The notes beneath the pieces were generated by a model. It was given only the letters and a program-made list of their open reading frames with translations. It was not told where the DNA came from and did no database searches. Made by a program: the position numbers and the translations under genes. 64,000 nt of DNA, taken from positions 1 through 64,000 of the forward strand of contig JBMSQB010000008.1 in assembly GCA_049423065.1 (NCBI GenBank), written 5' to 3'. Of the stretch, positions 1-7,707 are shown in pieces. Numbering within the stretch: position 1 is the first letter of the stretch; every line of letters starts with the position of its first letter. Origin of the DNA: SYIM01 sp041182885 (GTDB lineage Bacteria > Pseudomonadota > Gammaproteobacteria > Burkholderiales > Burkholderiaceae_E).

Positions 1-53
1 ATACCGGCCTGTCACGCCGGGGGTCGCGGGTTCGAGTCCCGTCCACTCCGCCA
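1..53 (+). tRNA. tRNA-Asp (GTC), 3' part
   Basis: The window opens inside a tRNA. Visible are the anticodon arm with a GTC anticodon in a GCC/GGC-paired stem (about 4-20), the T arm with the canonical ggTTCGAGTCCC loop (about 28-42), the 3' acceptor strand and an encoded CCA end at 51-53. GTC reads GAC/GAU codons, so this is tRNA-Asp. The 5' half lies before the window. A tRNA-Asp upstream of ppiD is a familiar betaproteobacterial arrangement (established knowledge, recalled). Confidence 0.93.
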
Positions 54-59
54 AGTCCC

Positions 60-90
60 GAGGGCGAACGCAAGTTCGCCCTCTTTTTTT
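60..90 (+). terminator. Rho-independent terminator of the tRNA unit
   Basis: A perfect 10-bp inverted repeat (60-69 with 74-83, GAGGGCGAAC / GTTCGCCCTC) encloses a GCAA tetraloop and is followed by a run of seven T (84-90). This is a textbook intrinsic terminator 6 bases after the tRNA CCA end, separating the tRNA transcript from ppiD. Confidence 0.93.
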
Positions 91-129
91 GTCTTACTTT
101 CTTGTCGCCACCGGCGATCGGACGAAACC

Positions 130-2049
130 ATGTTCGATTCGGTTCGCAAGCATCAGCGAATTCTGCTGTTCATCATCGTTGTCCTGATCTTCCCTGCGTT
201 CGCGTTCTTCGGGATTCAGGGCTACGACCGGATGTTTTCCGATGGCGACAATCTGGCGCGTGTCAACGGAGAGCCTGTTACGCGCGCGGAGTTCGAACAG
301 GCGCAGCGCGAACAGTTCGACCGTATCCGGCAAATGTTTGGCGCAGCGGTTGACCCCCAGATGTTTGATACGCCCGCTGCCCGGCGCGATATTCTCGAGG
401 GGCTCATCGACCAGCGTGTCCTCGCTGTCCATGCGCGTGATCGCAAGATCGTGGTGAGCGACGAGCGGGTTCGCGAGGCGATTCTTGCGCTGCCCGGTCT
501 CACGCGGCCTGATGGCAGCTTTGATATCGAGCGATACCGCGCTTATGTGAATGCTCGCGGCCGCAGCGAGCCCTTTTTTGAATCGGAGTTGCGCCGCGAC
601 GTTGCGATGCGGGAAATTCCCGATGCGTTGTCCCAGTCGGCGATCGTTCCGCTTGCGCTTCTCAATCGGCTCGCGAAGCTTTTGTCCGAGGTGCGCGAAG
701 TGGCCGAACTTGCTTTCAAGCCCGAGGATTTTGCTGGCAAGGTGCTGCCCGATGATGCGCAACTGCGAAAGTATTACGGCGATCAGCCATCCGCATTCCA
801 GATGCCCGAGGCCGCTACGGTCCAGTATGTGGTGCTCGATGCCGATGCGCTGGCCGCGCGCATCAACATTGCGGAGGCTGACATTGCCGCCTTCTACGAA
901 CAGAATCGCAAACGCTACAGCGTGCCCGAAGAGCGGCGCGCCCGGCACATATTGCTGCGGCTGACGCCGGATGCATCCAGGGCCGACCGCGACGCCGCCA
1001 TGGCGCGTGCCGCCGACCTCCTCGCCCGCCTGAAGAAAGGCGCAAAATTCGAGGATCTCGCACGCGCGGAATCGCAGGACCCCGGTTCGGCGCGTCAGGG
1101 CGGCGACCTTGATTTCTTCACGCGCGAGATGATGACATCGGCCTTCGCCGACGCGGCTTTCAACGCGGAAAAGGGCGTGTTGATTGGCCCGGTGGAGACC
1201 GAGTTCGGCCTGCATCTCATCGAAATCACCGATATCCGCCCCTCCAGGGGCCGCTCGCTGGCCGAGGTTCGAGAGGAGATCCTCGCCGAAGTCCGGCGCA
1301 CCCAAGCCGCACGCAAGCTCGCAGAGGACGCTGATTCGTTCGGCAATCTTGTCTACGAGCAGCCTGACACGCTCCAGCCTGCCGCCGAGCGCTTTGGACT
1401 CAAGCTCGAACAGGCCAAGGAGGTGGGTCGGGGCGGTCTCGCGTCGTTACCGCGCGAGCATCCGCTCAATCACCCGCGCCTGCTCGCGGCACTCTTCTCC
1501 CGCGATTCCATCGCTTCGCGCCGCAACACGGAAGCGGTCGATGCGGGTGCAGGCCGAATCATTGCTGCCCGCATTGTCGAGCACCAGCCTGCGCGGCAGA
1601 AGCCTTTTGACGAGGTCCGTGACGACGTTCGGCAGGCCATCGTTCGCGAGGAATCGAAGAAGCTTGCGGCAAGCGCGGGCGAAGAGCGGCTGAAGGCTTT
1701 GCGCGAGGGCGCAGGGCGCGAGGGTTTCTCGGGCCCGCGCGAGCTGACCCGCACCACGCAAGGTCCCGTTCCCGCGCCTGCCATGGATGCAATCTTCAAG
1801 GCCGGGGTGGCGAAGCTGCCATCGCTGGTTGGCGTCGATCTGGGGGAGCAGGGTTACGCCATTTATGAAATCCGAAAGGTCACCGAGGCGAGCGCCGAGG
1901 CGGTCGAAAAGCGCGCCACCGAGCTTCGTGCGCAGCTCGAGCAGCTGACTGCCCAGCAGGATGTGGCAGATTTCCTGGAGGCGCGCAAAGCGCGGTCGGA
2001 TATTACGCGCTCGCTGTCACGACTGGGAGGCAACGCCAGTCAGCAGTGA
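130..2049 (+). CDS. ppiD: PpiD-type peptidyl-prolyl cis-trans isomerase, inner-membrane-anchored periplasmic foldase
   Basis: The 639-residue protein helps fold outer-membrane and secreted proteins as they leave the Sec translocon. A short basic N-terminus is followed by one membrane anchor (about 11-30, ILLFIIVVLIFPAFAFF), a SurA-like N-terminal region, and a parvulin PPIase domain at about 265-370 (RARHILL, then GGDLDFF and GLHLIEI blocks). The rest is a long helical C-terminal chaperone region. Length matches PpiD (about 620-650). The start at 130 has a weak GGAC upstream, and the anchor immediately follows, so no later start is possible. The 3' end overlaps the convergent mnmH gene by 33 bases. 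Confidence 0.93.
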   Translation: MFDSVRKHQRILLFIIVVLIFPAFAFFGIQGYDRMFSDGDNLARVNGEPVTRAEFEQAQREQFDRIRQMFGAAVDPQMFDTPAARRDILEGLIDQRVLAVHARDRKIVVSDERVREAILALPGLTRPDGSFDIERYRAYVNARGRSEPFFESELRRDVAMREIPDALSQSAIVPLALLNRLAKLLSEVREVAELAFKPEDFAGKVLPDDAQLRKYYGDQPSAFQMPEAATVQYVVLDADALAARINIAEADIAAFYEQNRKRYSVPEERRARHILLRLTPDASRADRDAAMARAADLLARLKKGAKFEDLARAESQDPGSARQGGDLDFFTREMMTSAFADAAFNAEKGVLIGPVETEFGLHLIEITDIRPSRGRSLAEVREEILAEVRRTQAARKLAEDADSFGNLVYEQPDTLQPAAERFGLKLEQAKEVGRGGLASLPREHPLNHPRLLAALFSRDSIASRRNTEAVDAGAGRIIAARIVEHQPARQKPFDEVRDDVRQAIVREESKKLAASAGEERLKALREGAGREGFSGPRELTRTTQGPVPAPAMDAIFKAGVAKLPSLVGVDLGEQGYAIYEIRKVTEASAEAVEKRATELRAQLEQLTAQQDVADFLEARKARSDITRSLSRLGGNASQQ

Positions 2050-3090
2050 GCTTGCCAGGTCGTCCAGCGCTCCCGGCTGGGTAGGGTCAAGCCTGAACAC
2101 CGCCGCTTCGTTCAGGCGTGAGAAGTTCCGGCTCATTGAACGGTCATAGGTCGGGTCATAGTGCTCGCTCAGCAGGCACTGCACCAATTCATCGAAACGA
2201 CCTGCCTTGAGCAGCGTGCGCCACGCGACGATGGTGTCGTGCCCGTGTACCTCGACAAGGCGACCCAATTGCGCATCTAGCGTCTCTGGCTGTTCGATAA
2301 AGTGTTGGTACTGGTTGATCAGCAGCTGGCTGCGGTGGTCGCGCTCTGCCTCCAGCACCACGCACGGCGCCTGTCGAATGGCGAGCGTCAGCGATTCGGA
2401 CAGGTGACAGGTGCCAATGCGACGGCTCTCCGACTCCACGAACACCGGCCGATCCGGGGTGAATGTCGACAGTCGTTCCCAGATCAGCGTTTCGAAGTGA
2501 CGCTGGCCAGGCTGTGGTTCGCCGGGCATGCGACCGAGCACTGAGCCACGGTGGCGCGCAATGGCTTCCAGATCGAGTACCTGCGCACCCCGCGCAGCAA
2601 GCGCGTCAAGCAGCAGGCTTTTGCCACAGCCGGTTCGCCCGGCGATGACCCTGAACTGAAGCGTGACCGGAAGCTTCTCCAGATCGTCGATCACGCGATG
2701 ACGGAACGCCTTGTAGCCGCCCTCAAGCAGGCTCACACGCCAACCGATGCGGGACAGGACGGTGGCCAGTGCGCCGGAGCGGTTGCCGCCTCGCCAGCAG
2801 TAGATCAGGGGGCGCCACTCGCGGGGCTGCTCCGCGAATCGGGTCTCAAGGAGCTGGGCGATGTTGCGGGCAACCAGTGCGGCGCCGACGCGCTTTGCAA
2901 CAAAACCTGATTGATTTCGATAGAGCGTGCCGACCTCGGCGCGTTCGGCATCGGTGAGTACCGGAGTGCTGACCGCGCGGGGCAGCCGGTCCAGTGAGTA
3001 TTCGCCCGGGCTGCGCGCGTCAAGAACGTCGTGAAACTCGTGCATCCGGGACAGCGCCTCGTCTACAGTAAGGACGTCAGGCGATTTCAT
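2017..3090 (-). CDS. mnmH: tRNA 2-selenouridine synthase (MnmH/SelU)
   Basis: Replaces sulfur by selenium at U34 of tRNAs for Lys, Glu and Gln through a geranylated intermediate, using selenophosphate. The 357-residue protein has an N-terminal rhodanese domain with the catalytic cysteine at about 98 in IYCWRGGNRSG. It is followed by a P-loop (about 151-158, GRTGCGKS) that is diagnostic for this two-domain family. Length fits (about 360). It is transcribed towards ppiD and overlaps its 3' end, and is divergent from the DUF1178 gene with 17 bases between starts. The selenophosphate synthetase gene (selD) is not in the window. Confidence 0.93.
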   Translation of the reverse strand: MKSPDVLTVDEALSRMHEFHDVLDARSPGEYSLDRLPRAVSTPVLTDAERAEVGTLYRNQSGFVAKRVGAALVARNIAQLLETRFAEQPREWRPLIYCWRGGNRSGALATVLSRIGWRVSLLEGGYKAFRHRVIDDLEKLPVTLQFRVIAGRTGCGKSLLLDALAARGAQVLDLEAIARHRGSVLGRMPGEPQPGQRHFETLIWERLSTFTPDRPVFVESESRRIGTCHLSESLTLAIRQAPCVVLEAERDHRSQLLINQYQHFIEQPETLDAQLGRLVEVHGHDTIVAWRTLLKAGRFDELVQCLLSEHYDPTYDRSMSRNFSRLNEAAVFRLDPTQPGALDDLASSLLTGVASQS

Positions 3091-3103
3091 GGTGCAAACC
3101 CCT

Positions 3104-3109
3104 TACAAT
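3104..3109 (+). promoter_or_regulatory. Candidate -10 element (TACAAT) for a leaderless DUF1178 transcript
   Basis: TACAAT at 3104-3109 differs from TATAAT at one base. A start of transcription 7-8 bases further falls at 3116-3117, exactly on the second ATG (3117). No Shine-Dalgarno is visible before either ATG. No convincing -35 was found, so this is inference. Confidence 0.35.
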
Positions 3110-3569
3110 GAATCGCATGAAAGTCTTTGATCTCTGTTGCGAGGCCGACCACCGCTTCGAAGGCTGGTTCGCGTCGGAAGCCGAATACGAAAGGCAGATC
3201 GCCGAGTCGCTGGTGGAGTGCCCGTTCTGCGGCAGCCGTTCGCTTCGCAAGATGCTCTCTGCGCCACGCCTGAATTTGTCCCACAGCCAGGCTGAGCGCA
3301 CGCCGGCTGATCCGGCGGCGCATCCATCGCAAATGGCCCGCGAGCAGATCCAGGCAATGTGGATGCAGATGGCGCGCCGAATCATGGAGAGCACTGAAGA
3401 CGTCGGCCCGCGGTTCGCCGAAGAGGCGCGAAGGATCCATTACCGCGAAGCCGAAGAGCGCGCCATTCGCGGAACCGCCAGTGCAGACGAAACCGCCGCA
3501 CTCGCCGATGAAGGCATCGAAGTGCTTGCGCTGCCTTTGCCCGCCGCGCTGAAGGGGCCGGTCCAGTAA
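3108..3569 (+). CDS. DUF1178 family protein
   Basis: A small conserved proteobacterial protein of unknown biochemical function, 153 residues from this start. The family core is plain: MKVFDLCCEADHRFEGWF at the N-terminus, a zinc-ribbon-like CPFC pair (about 38-41), a basic SxRKxLSAP segment, and the family's ALKGPVQ C-terminus. The family normally begins at MKVFDL, so translation probably starts at 3117 rather than 3108. A perfect-looking TACAAT box just upstream supports a leaderless start there. It lies divergent from mnmH and convergent with the acyl-CoA dehydrogenase. The 65-base gap after it (3570-3634) holds no recognisable gene. Confidence 0.88.
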   Translation: MNRMKVFDLCCEADHRFEGWFASEAEYERQIAESLVECPFCGSRSLRKMLSAPRLNLSHSQAERTPADPAAHPSQMAREQIQAMWMQMARRIMESTEDVGPRFAEEARRIHYREAEERAIRGTASADETAALADEGIEVLALPLPAALKGPVQ

Positions 3570-3634
3570 CCTGCGCCGGCTCGAGGAGACCGACGCCTTT
3601 GTGCCGGGCAATCCGATGTTCGCCTGGATATCCG

Positions 3635-4903
3635 TCATGAGCCTCGAGTAATCGGCATCTCAACCCGCTCCGCGTTGCCGGGAATGGGCGAGTGACGCGC
3701 GATTTCGAGTTTGGCGATCGCAGCACGATGCACCTCGTCTGGGCCATCGGCAAACCGCAGCGTGCGCGAATGCGCCCACATGCCAGCAAGCGGAAAATCG
3801 TCGCTCACGCCGCCACCGCCGTGGGCCTGAATGGCCCAATCGAGCACCTTGCCCGCAACATTGGGTGCAATGACCTTGATCATGGCGATTTCACGCCGGG
3901 CCACCTTGTTGCCGACGGTATCCATCATGTGTGCGGCCTGCAGGGTCATGAGGCGCGCCTGATCGATCATGCAGCGCGACTCGGCGATTCGCTCGTGCCA
4001 GACCGAGTGCTCGGAGATGCGCTTGCCGAAGGCAACGCGGGACATCAGCCGTTTGCACATGAGTTCGAGCCCGCGCTCGGCAACGCCGATCTGTCTCATG
4101 CAATGATGGATGCGACCCGGGCCCAGGCGGCCCTGCGCGATTTCAAAGCCGCGCCCCTCGCCGAGCAGCACGTTGTCGATGGGAACCCTGACATCCTTGA
4201 ACACGACCTCAGCGTGCCCATGAGGGGCATCATCATAGCCATAGACGGTGAGCGGGCGAACAATGGTGATACCCGGGGTGTCGGCGGGAATGATGATCAT
4301 GGACTGCTGCTGATGCCGCGGCGCGGAAGGGTCGGTCTTCCCCATGAAAATGAAAACCCGGCAGCGTGGATCCGGCGCACCGGACGTCCACCATTTTCGG
4401 CCGTTGATGCGGTAGTGGTCGCCCTCGCGAACGATGGTGGACTCGATGTTGGTGGCATCTGACGACGCCACGCCCGGTTCAGTCATCGCAAACGCCGATC
4501 GGATCTCGCCCCGCAGCAGTGGATCCAGCCACTGGCGCTTGAGCGGCTCGCTTGCGTAACGCTCGAAGGTTTCCATGTTGCCCGTGTCAGGCGCCGAGCA
4601 GTTGAAGACTTCGGGTGCCCAGTGAACCCGACCCATGATTTCGCACAAGGGCGCGTAGTCAAGGTTGGACAGGCCCTCGGGCACGCGCGCCGAACGTGGC
4701 AGAAACAGGTTCCAGAGGCCGGCTTCGCGGGCGGCCGGCTTCAACTCGTCAATCAGGCGGGTGGGAACCCAGACATTGCCCGCGCGGCGGTTCGCGGCGA
4801 CCTCTTCCTCGAAGCGGTGTTCGTTTGGGTAAATATGCTGATCCATGAAGGCCTTGAGCCGGGCCTGCAGATCGAGGCTGCGCGGAGAAAACTGGAATGA
4901 CAT
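3635..4903 (-). CDS. Acyl-CoA dehydrogenase, ACAD10/11-like
   Basis: FAD-dependent acyl-CoA dehydrogenase of 422 residues. Visible blocks are the FAMTEPGVASSDA nucleotide/substrate motif, the NGRKWWTSG strand, and a C-terminal HGGGGVSDDFPLA region followed by FADGPDEVH. At about residue 386 the catalytic position that is Glu in classical enzymes (YEGT) is Asp, as expected for the ACAD10/11 branch. The start at 4903 is chosen because GGAG lies five bases upstream. The open frame continues to 5407, but that extension lies antiparallel inside the next gene and has no domain. It is last in a leftward operon after an APH-type phosphotransferase. In mammals these two activities are fused (ACAD10/11) and handle 4-hydroxyacyl-CoAs; that role here is inference. 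Confidence 0.9.
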   Translation of the reverse strand: MSFQFSPRSLDLQARLKAFMDQHIYPNEHRFEEEVAANRRAGNVWVPTRLIDELKPAAREAGLWNLFLPRSARVPEGLSNLDYAPLCEIMGRVHWAPEVFNCSAPDTGNMETFERYASEPLKRQWLDPLLRGEIRSAFAMTEPGVASSDATNIESTIVREGDHYRINGRKWWTSGAPDPRCRVFIFMGKTDPSAPRHQQQSMIIIPADTPGITIVRPLTVYGYDDAPHGHAEVVFKDVRVPIDNVLLGEGRGFEIAQGRLGPGRIHHCMRQIGVAERGLELMCKRLMSRVAFGKRISEHSVWHERIAESRCMIDQARLMTLQAAHMMDTVGNKVARREIAMIKVIAPNVAGKVLDWAIQAHGGGGVSDDFPLAGMWAHSRTLRFADGPDEVHRAAIAKLEIARHSPIPGNAERVEMPITRGS

Positions 4904-4961
4904 GAGGGCTCCGATATCGGTGCGTGACAAACGTCTAAGGGGATCGGACGAGGTGGCCGGG

Positions 4962-6080
4962 TTATCGTACGCCGCGCGCGATCTGCCAGCCCATTTCGGC
5001 AAGCGGCTTGACGCGCTCGATGGTGGCGGGTGCCTGGGTATTCGACGCGGTGCCGTCGACCACCCGCTTGACAATGCCCTGCAGGATCGCAGCCAGCCTG
5101 AACATGTTGTAGGCGAGGTAGAAATCCCAGTGCTGGAGCACGGATGCCGGGTCGCGCCCGGTGCGCTGGCAGTAGCTCGCGATGTAGTCGTTCTCGGACG
5201 GAATGCCCAAGGCTGCGAGATCGAGCCCGCCAATGCCTCGAAAGGTGCCGGGCGGAATGCGCCACGACATGCAGTGATAGGAAAAATCGGCCAGGGGATG
5301 CCCCAGCGTTGAGAGCTCCCAATCGAGTACCGCTTTAGCGCGGGTTGAATCAGTCTCGAAGATGAGGTTGTCCATTCGGTAATCACCATGCACGATGGCG
5401 ATCTCATCGGACGCGGGGATATGCGCGGGCAGCCAATCGATCAGCCGGTGCATGGACTCGATATGCTCGGTTTCGGATGCCTGGTACTGCTTGCTCCACC
5501 GAGCAATCTGCCGCGAAAAATAGTTGCCGGGGCGGCCATAGTCGGCCAGACCGACAGACGCCGGGTCAATGGAATGAAGCGCTGCCATCACCCGGTTCAT
5601 TTCGTCGTAAAGGGCAGCACGATCAGCCGTCGAGAAACCGGGGAGTGACTGGTCCCACAGCACGCGACCCTGGACGTGCTCCATCACGTAGAACGCGCGA
5701 CCGATCACCGATTCATCTTCGCAGAGGCAATACACCCGAGCGACCGGAACTTCGGTGCCGGCAAGAGCGGAGAGCACGCGGAACTCGCGCTCGATGGCAT
5801 GCGCGGAAGGCAGGAGCCTCGCGACCGGGCCCGGCTTGGCGCGCATCACCCAGGTGCCGGCGGGCGATGACAGCAGGTAGGTGGGGTTGGATTGACCGCC
5901 CTTGAAAATCTGCGCGCGCAGTTCGCCGGAAAAGCCTGGCAGATGGTCACGCAGCCACTGCCCCAATCGATGCGTGTCGATCTGATGACGCTCGGGTACC
6001 GGCATGGTGCCGTCGAATTCGGGCGTCTCCGATCCACTCGCGTGGGCGCCCGACATGGAGCGGTCTGTTGCGTTGGTCAT
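4962..6080 (-). CDS. APH-family phosphotransferase (ACAD10/11 kinase-like)
   Basis: A 372-residue kinase-like protein of the aminoglycoside phosphotransferase superfamily. Visible are a glycine-containing FKGGQSNPTYLL strand (about 59-70), a VMEHVQGR hinge, the catalytic loop HGDYRMDN (231-238) and the metal-binding Asp in VLDWE (253). The absence of resistance-gene context and the partner genes argue against antibiotic modification. Homologues beside an acyl-CoA dehydrogenase phosphorylate hydroxyacyl groups (mammalian ACAD10/11, and LvaA of Pseudomonas levulinate catabolism). It starts 3 bases after the hydroxyacyl-CoA dehydrogenase stop and ends 58 bases before the ACAD start, so the three are surely cotranscribed. 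The substrate is unknown. Confidence 0.9.
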   Translation of the reverse strand: MTNATDRSMSGAHASGSETPEFDGTMPVPERHQIDTHRLGQWLRDHLPGFSGELRAQIFKGGQSNPTYLLSSPAGTWVMRAKPGPVARLLPSAHAIEREFRVLSALAGTEVPVARVYCLCEDESVIGRAFYVMEHVQGRVLWDQSLPGFSTADRAALYDEMNRVMAALHSIDPASVGLADYGRPGNYFSRQIARWSKQYQASETEHIESMHRLIDWLPAHIPASDEIAIVHGDYRMDNLIFETDSTRAKAVLDWELSTLGHPLADFSYHCMSWRIPPGTFRGIGGLDLAALGIPSENDYIASYCQRTGRDPASVLQHWDFYLAYNMFRLAAILQGIVKRVVDGTASNTQAPATIERVKPLAEMGWQIARGVR

Positions 6081-6083
6081 GGA

Positions 6084-7616
6084 TCAGTCTGGGTGAAGAA
6101 GCGAAAGGCCGAGTTTGGCACGGCGACGCAGCCACATACTGGGCCGGTAGCGCGGGTCGGCGGTGATCTGGTGGATCTCGTCAAGCAGGCGTGTGAGGCG
6201 CATCGCGCCGAGCTTGTCGCCCAGGGCGAGTGGTCCGGCGGGATAGCCAAGGCCCAACCGGACCGCGGTATCGATATCGGCGGGCGAAGCAATGCGCTGC
6301 TGGGCAATTTCACAGCCAATGGCGACAATCATCGCGAGAATGCGTGGCGCGACGAAACCCGCGCTATCCCGAATGACCGAAACGCGAACACCATCAGCGG
6401 CAAACAGCGCGTGCGCCGCATCGCGGTAGTGAGCGCGGGTGGCCGGCGTGGTCATGAGGGTTCTGCGCTGACATGCGCCCCTGGCGACCGGAAAAAATGT
6501 ATCGATTGCAACGGCACGATCGGCGGGCCAGTCAAGACAGGCGTGCGTGGCGTCATGGCCAAGCGGCGCGAGCAGAATCAGTGACTCGGCACCTGGCGAA
6601 GCGCCGGTGTCCAGTTGTGCGCCGAGGTCGGTGACCAGCGCGGACAGCGTACCGTGCTGCGCGCCCGGAGCGACCCAGACCGGGGGTAGCGACCCCGTCG
6701 CGGGCACCGCAGGCTCTGGCGGGTTTTGCTGTTTTCCGTCAATGTGCTGATACCAGCCTTCGCCCCGCTTGCGGCCGTGAAGGCCGGCGACAGTACGTTG
6801 AGCCGCGATGACCGAAGGGCGGAAGCGGGGCTCGTCGAAATACTGGCGGTAGATGGATTCCATGACCGGATGCGACACGTCGAGTCCGGTGAGGTCCATC
6901 AGCTCGAATGGACCGAGCTTGAAGCCGCTGCCATCGATGCTCACCTGCTCGCGCATGATGCGGTCGATGGTGGCGGGGTCGGCCACGCCTTCGCCCAGCA
7001 GCCGCAGGGCCTCGGTGCCGAAACCGCGGCCGGCGTGATTGACGATGAAGCCCGGCGTGTCCTGTGCGCGCACCGCCTGGTGTCCGGCAAGCTCTGCCAG
7101 CGAGCAAAGCCTGTCGAGAATGCCGGGTTCGGTGCGCGGGCCGCCAATGACCTCAACGATTCGCATCAGCGGCACAGGGTTGAAAAAATGGTAGCCCGCC
7201 ACCCGCTCCGGGTGACGGCTGCTTGCCGCGATGGCGGTGATGGAGAGCGAAGACGTATTGCTTGCGATGACCGCACTTGGGGCGAGCACTGCATCGAGGC
7301 TTGCGAGGAGTTCGCGCTTCGCGTCGAGCCGTTCGACGATTGCCTCGATCACCAGGTCGCAGTCGGCGAGGTCGGGCAGTGCCTGCGCGGGCAAGATCCG
7401 CTGGCGGGCGGCCTGCGCCTGTTCTGCGGTCAGTCGCCCCTTGTCCTGCAGCAGGCTGAACACGCCGGCAAGCGACTGGACTGCCGCTTCCAAAGCCGGC
7501 CCATGGCTGTCGAACAACCGCACAGGGATGCCGGCCTGCGCGAAAATCTGCGCAATGCCGCGCCCCATGACGCCGCTGCCGACGACCCCGATTCGCTGGA
7601 ATGGTGTGGGTTTCAT
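6084..7616 (-). CDS. 3-hydroxyacyl-CoA dehydrogenase (PaaH/FadB2-like, two C-terminal domains)
   Basis: NAD-dependent oxidation of 3-hydroxyacyl-CoA to 3-ketoacyl-CoA, 510 residues. The N-terminal Rossmann fold shows GSGVMG (about 13-18), then ASNTSSLSI and the GYHFFNPVPLM catalytic-histidine segment. A long C-terminus contains a second copy of the helical 3HCDH C-terminal domain (DSAGFVAPRIL, LGLGYPAGPL). This size and layout match the roughly 500-residue PaaH/PhaC-like class rather than short HADs. The open frame reaches 7676, but the Rossmann fold begins at MKPTPFQR, so 7616 is used. There is no Shine-Dalgarno, and a TACAAT lies 7 bases upstream. It is the first gene of the acyl-CoA operon, divergent from the GST gene. 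Confidence 0.88.
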   Translation of the reverse strand: MKPTPFQRIGVVGSGVMGRGIAQIFAQAGIPVRLFDSHGPALEAAVQSLAGVFSLLQDKGRLTAEQAQAARQRILPAQALPDLADCDLVIEAIVERLDAKRELLASLDAVLAPSAVIASNTSSLSITAIAASSRHPERVAGYHFFNPVPLMRIVEVIGGPRTEPGILDRLCSLAELAGHQAVRAQDTPGFIVNHAGRGFGTEALRLLGEGVADPATIDRIMREQVSIDGSGFKLGPFELMDLTGLDVSHPVMESIYRQYFDEPRFRPSVIAAQRTVAGLHGRKRGEGWYQHIDGKQQNPPEPAVPATGSLPPVWVAPGAQHGTLSALVTDLGAQLDTGASPGAESLILLAPLGHDATHACLDWPADRAVAIDTFFPVARGACQRRTLMTTPATRAHYRDAAHALFAADGVRVSVIRDSAGFVAPRILAMIVAIGCEIAQQRIASPADIDTAVRLGLGYPAGPLALGDKLGAMRLTRLLDEIHQITADPRYRPSMWLRRRAKLGLSLLHPD

Positions 7617-7622
7617 GAAGCG

Positions 7623-7628
7623 ATTGTA
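7623..7628 (-). promoter_or_regulatory. Candidate -10 element (TACAAT) for the acyl-CoA operon
   Basis: On the minus strand TACAAT occupies 7628-7623. Transcription starting 7 bases further would begin at 7616, the A of the start codon, implying a leaderless message. No Shine-Dalgarno is present. No good -35 was seen 16-18 bases upstream, so confidence is low. A TACACT at 7643-7648 on the plus strand may serve the divergent GST gene. Confidence 0.35.
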
Positions 7629-7707
7629 ACCGGCGGGCACGCTACACTCTGCTTCGGCGCTCGCCCGACCAGCCACGACAGCGACCCCTTTCTTTCACGC
7701 GGGAGAC

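Noticed and set aside
94..1305. A 403-residue open frame antisense to ppiD
   Set aside because: A shadow of the ppiD parvulin region, beginning in the interval before ppiD; no motif and no ribosome-binding site.
3571..3651. Short plus-strand frame reading EETDAFVPGNPMFAW after the DUF1178 gene
   Set aside because: Only about 25 codons without a start, overlapping the convergent ACAD end. It could be the relic of a lost gene, but nothing supports that.
4904..5407. N-terminal 168-residue extension of the acyl-CoA dehydrogenase frame
   Set aside because: It lies in another frame of the phosphotransferase gene, has low-complexity Ser/Arg/Pro composition, and the GGAG-preceded ATG at 4903 begins the conserved family N-terminus.
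4962..6080. Phosphotransferase as an aminoglycoside resistance gene
   Set aside because: It has the APH fold, but it is embedded in an acyl-CoA operon next to an ACAD10/11-like dehydrogenase. No mobile or resistance context is present.
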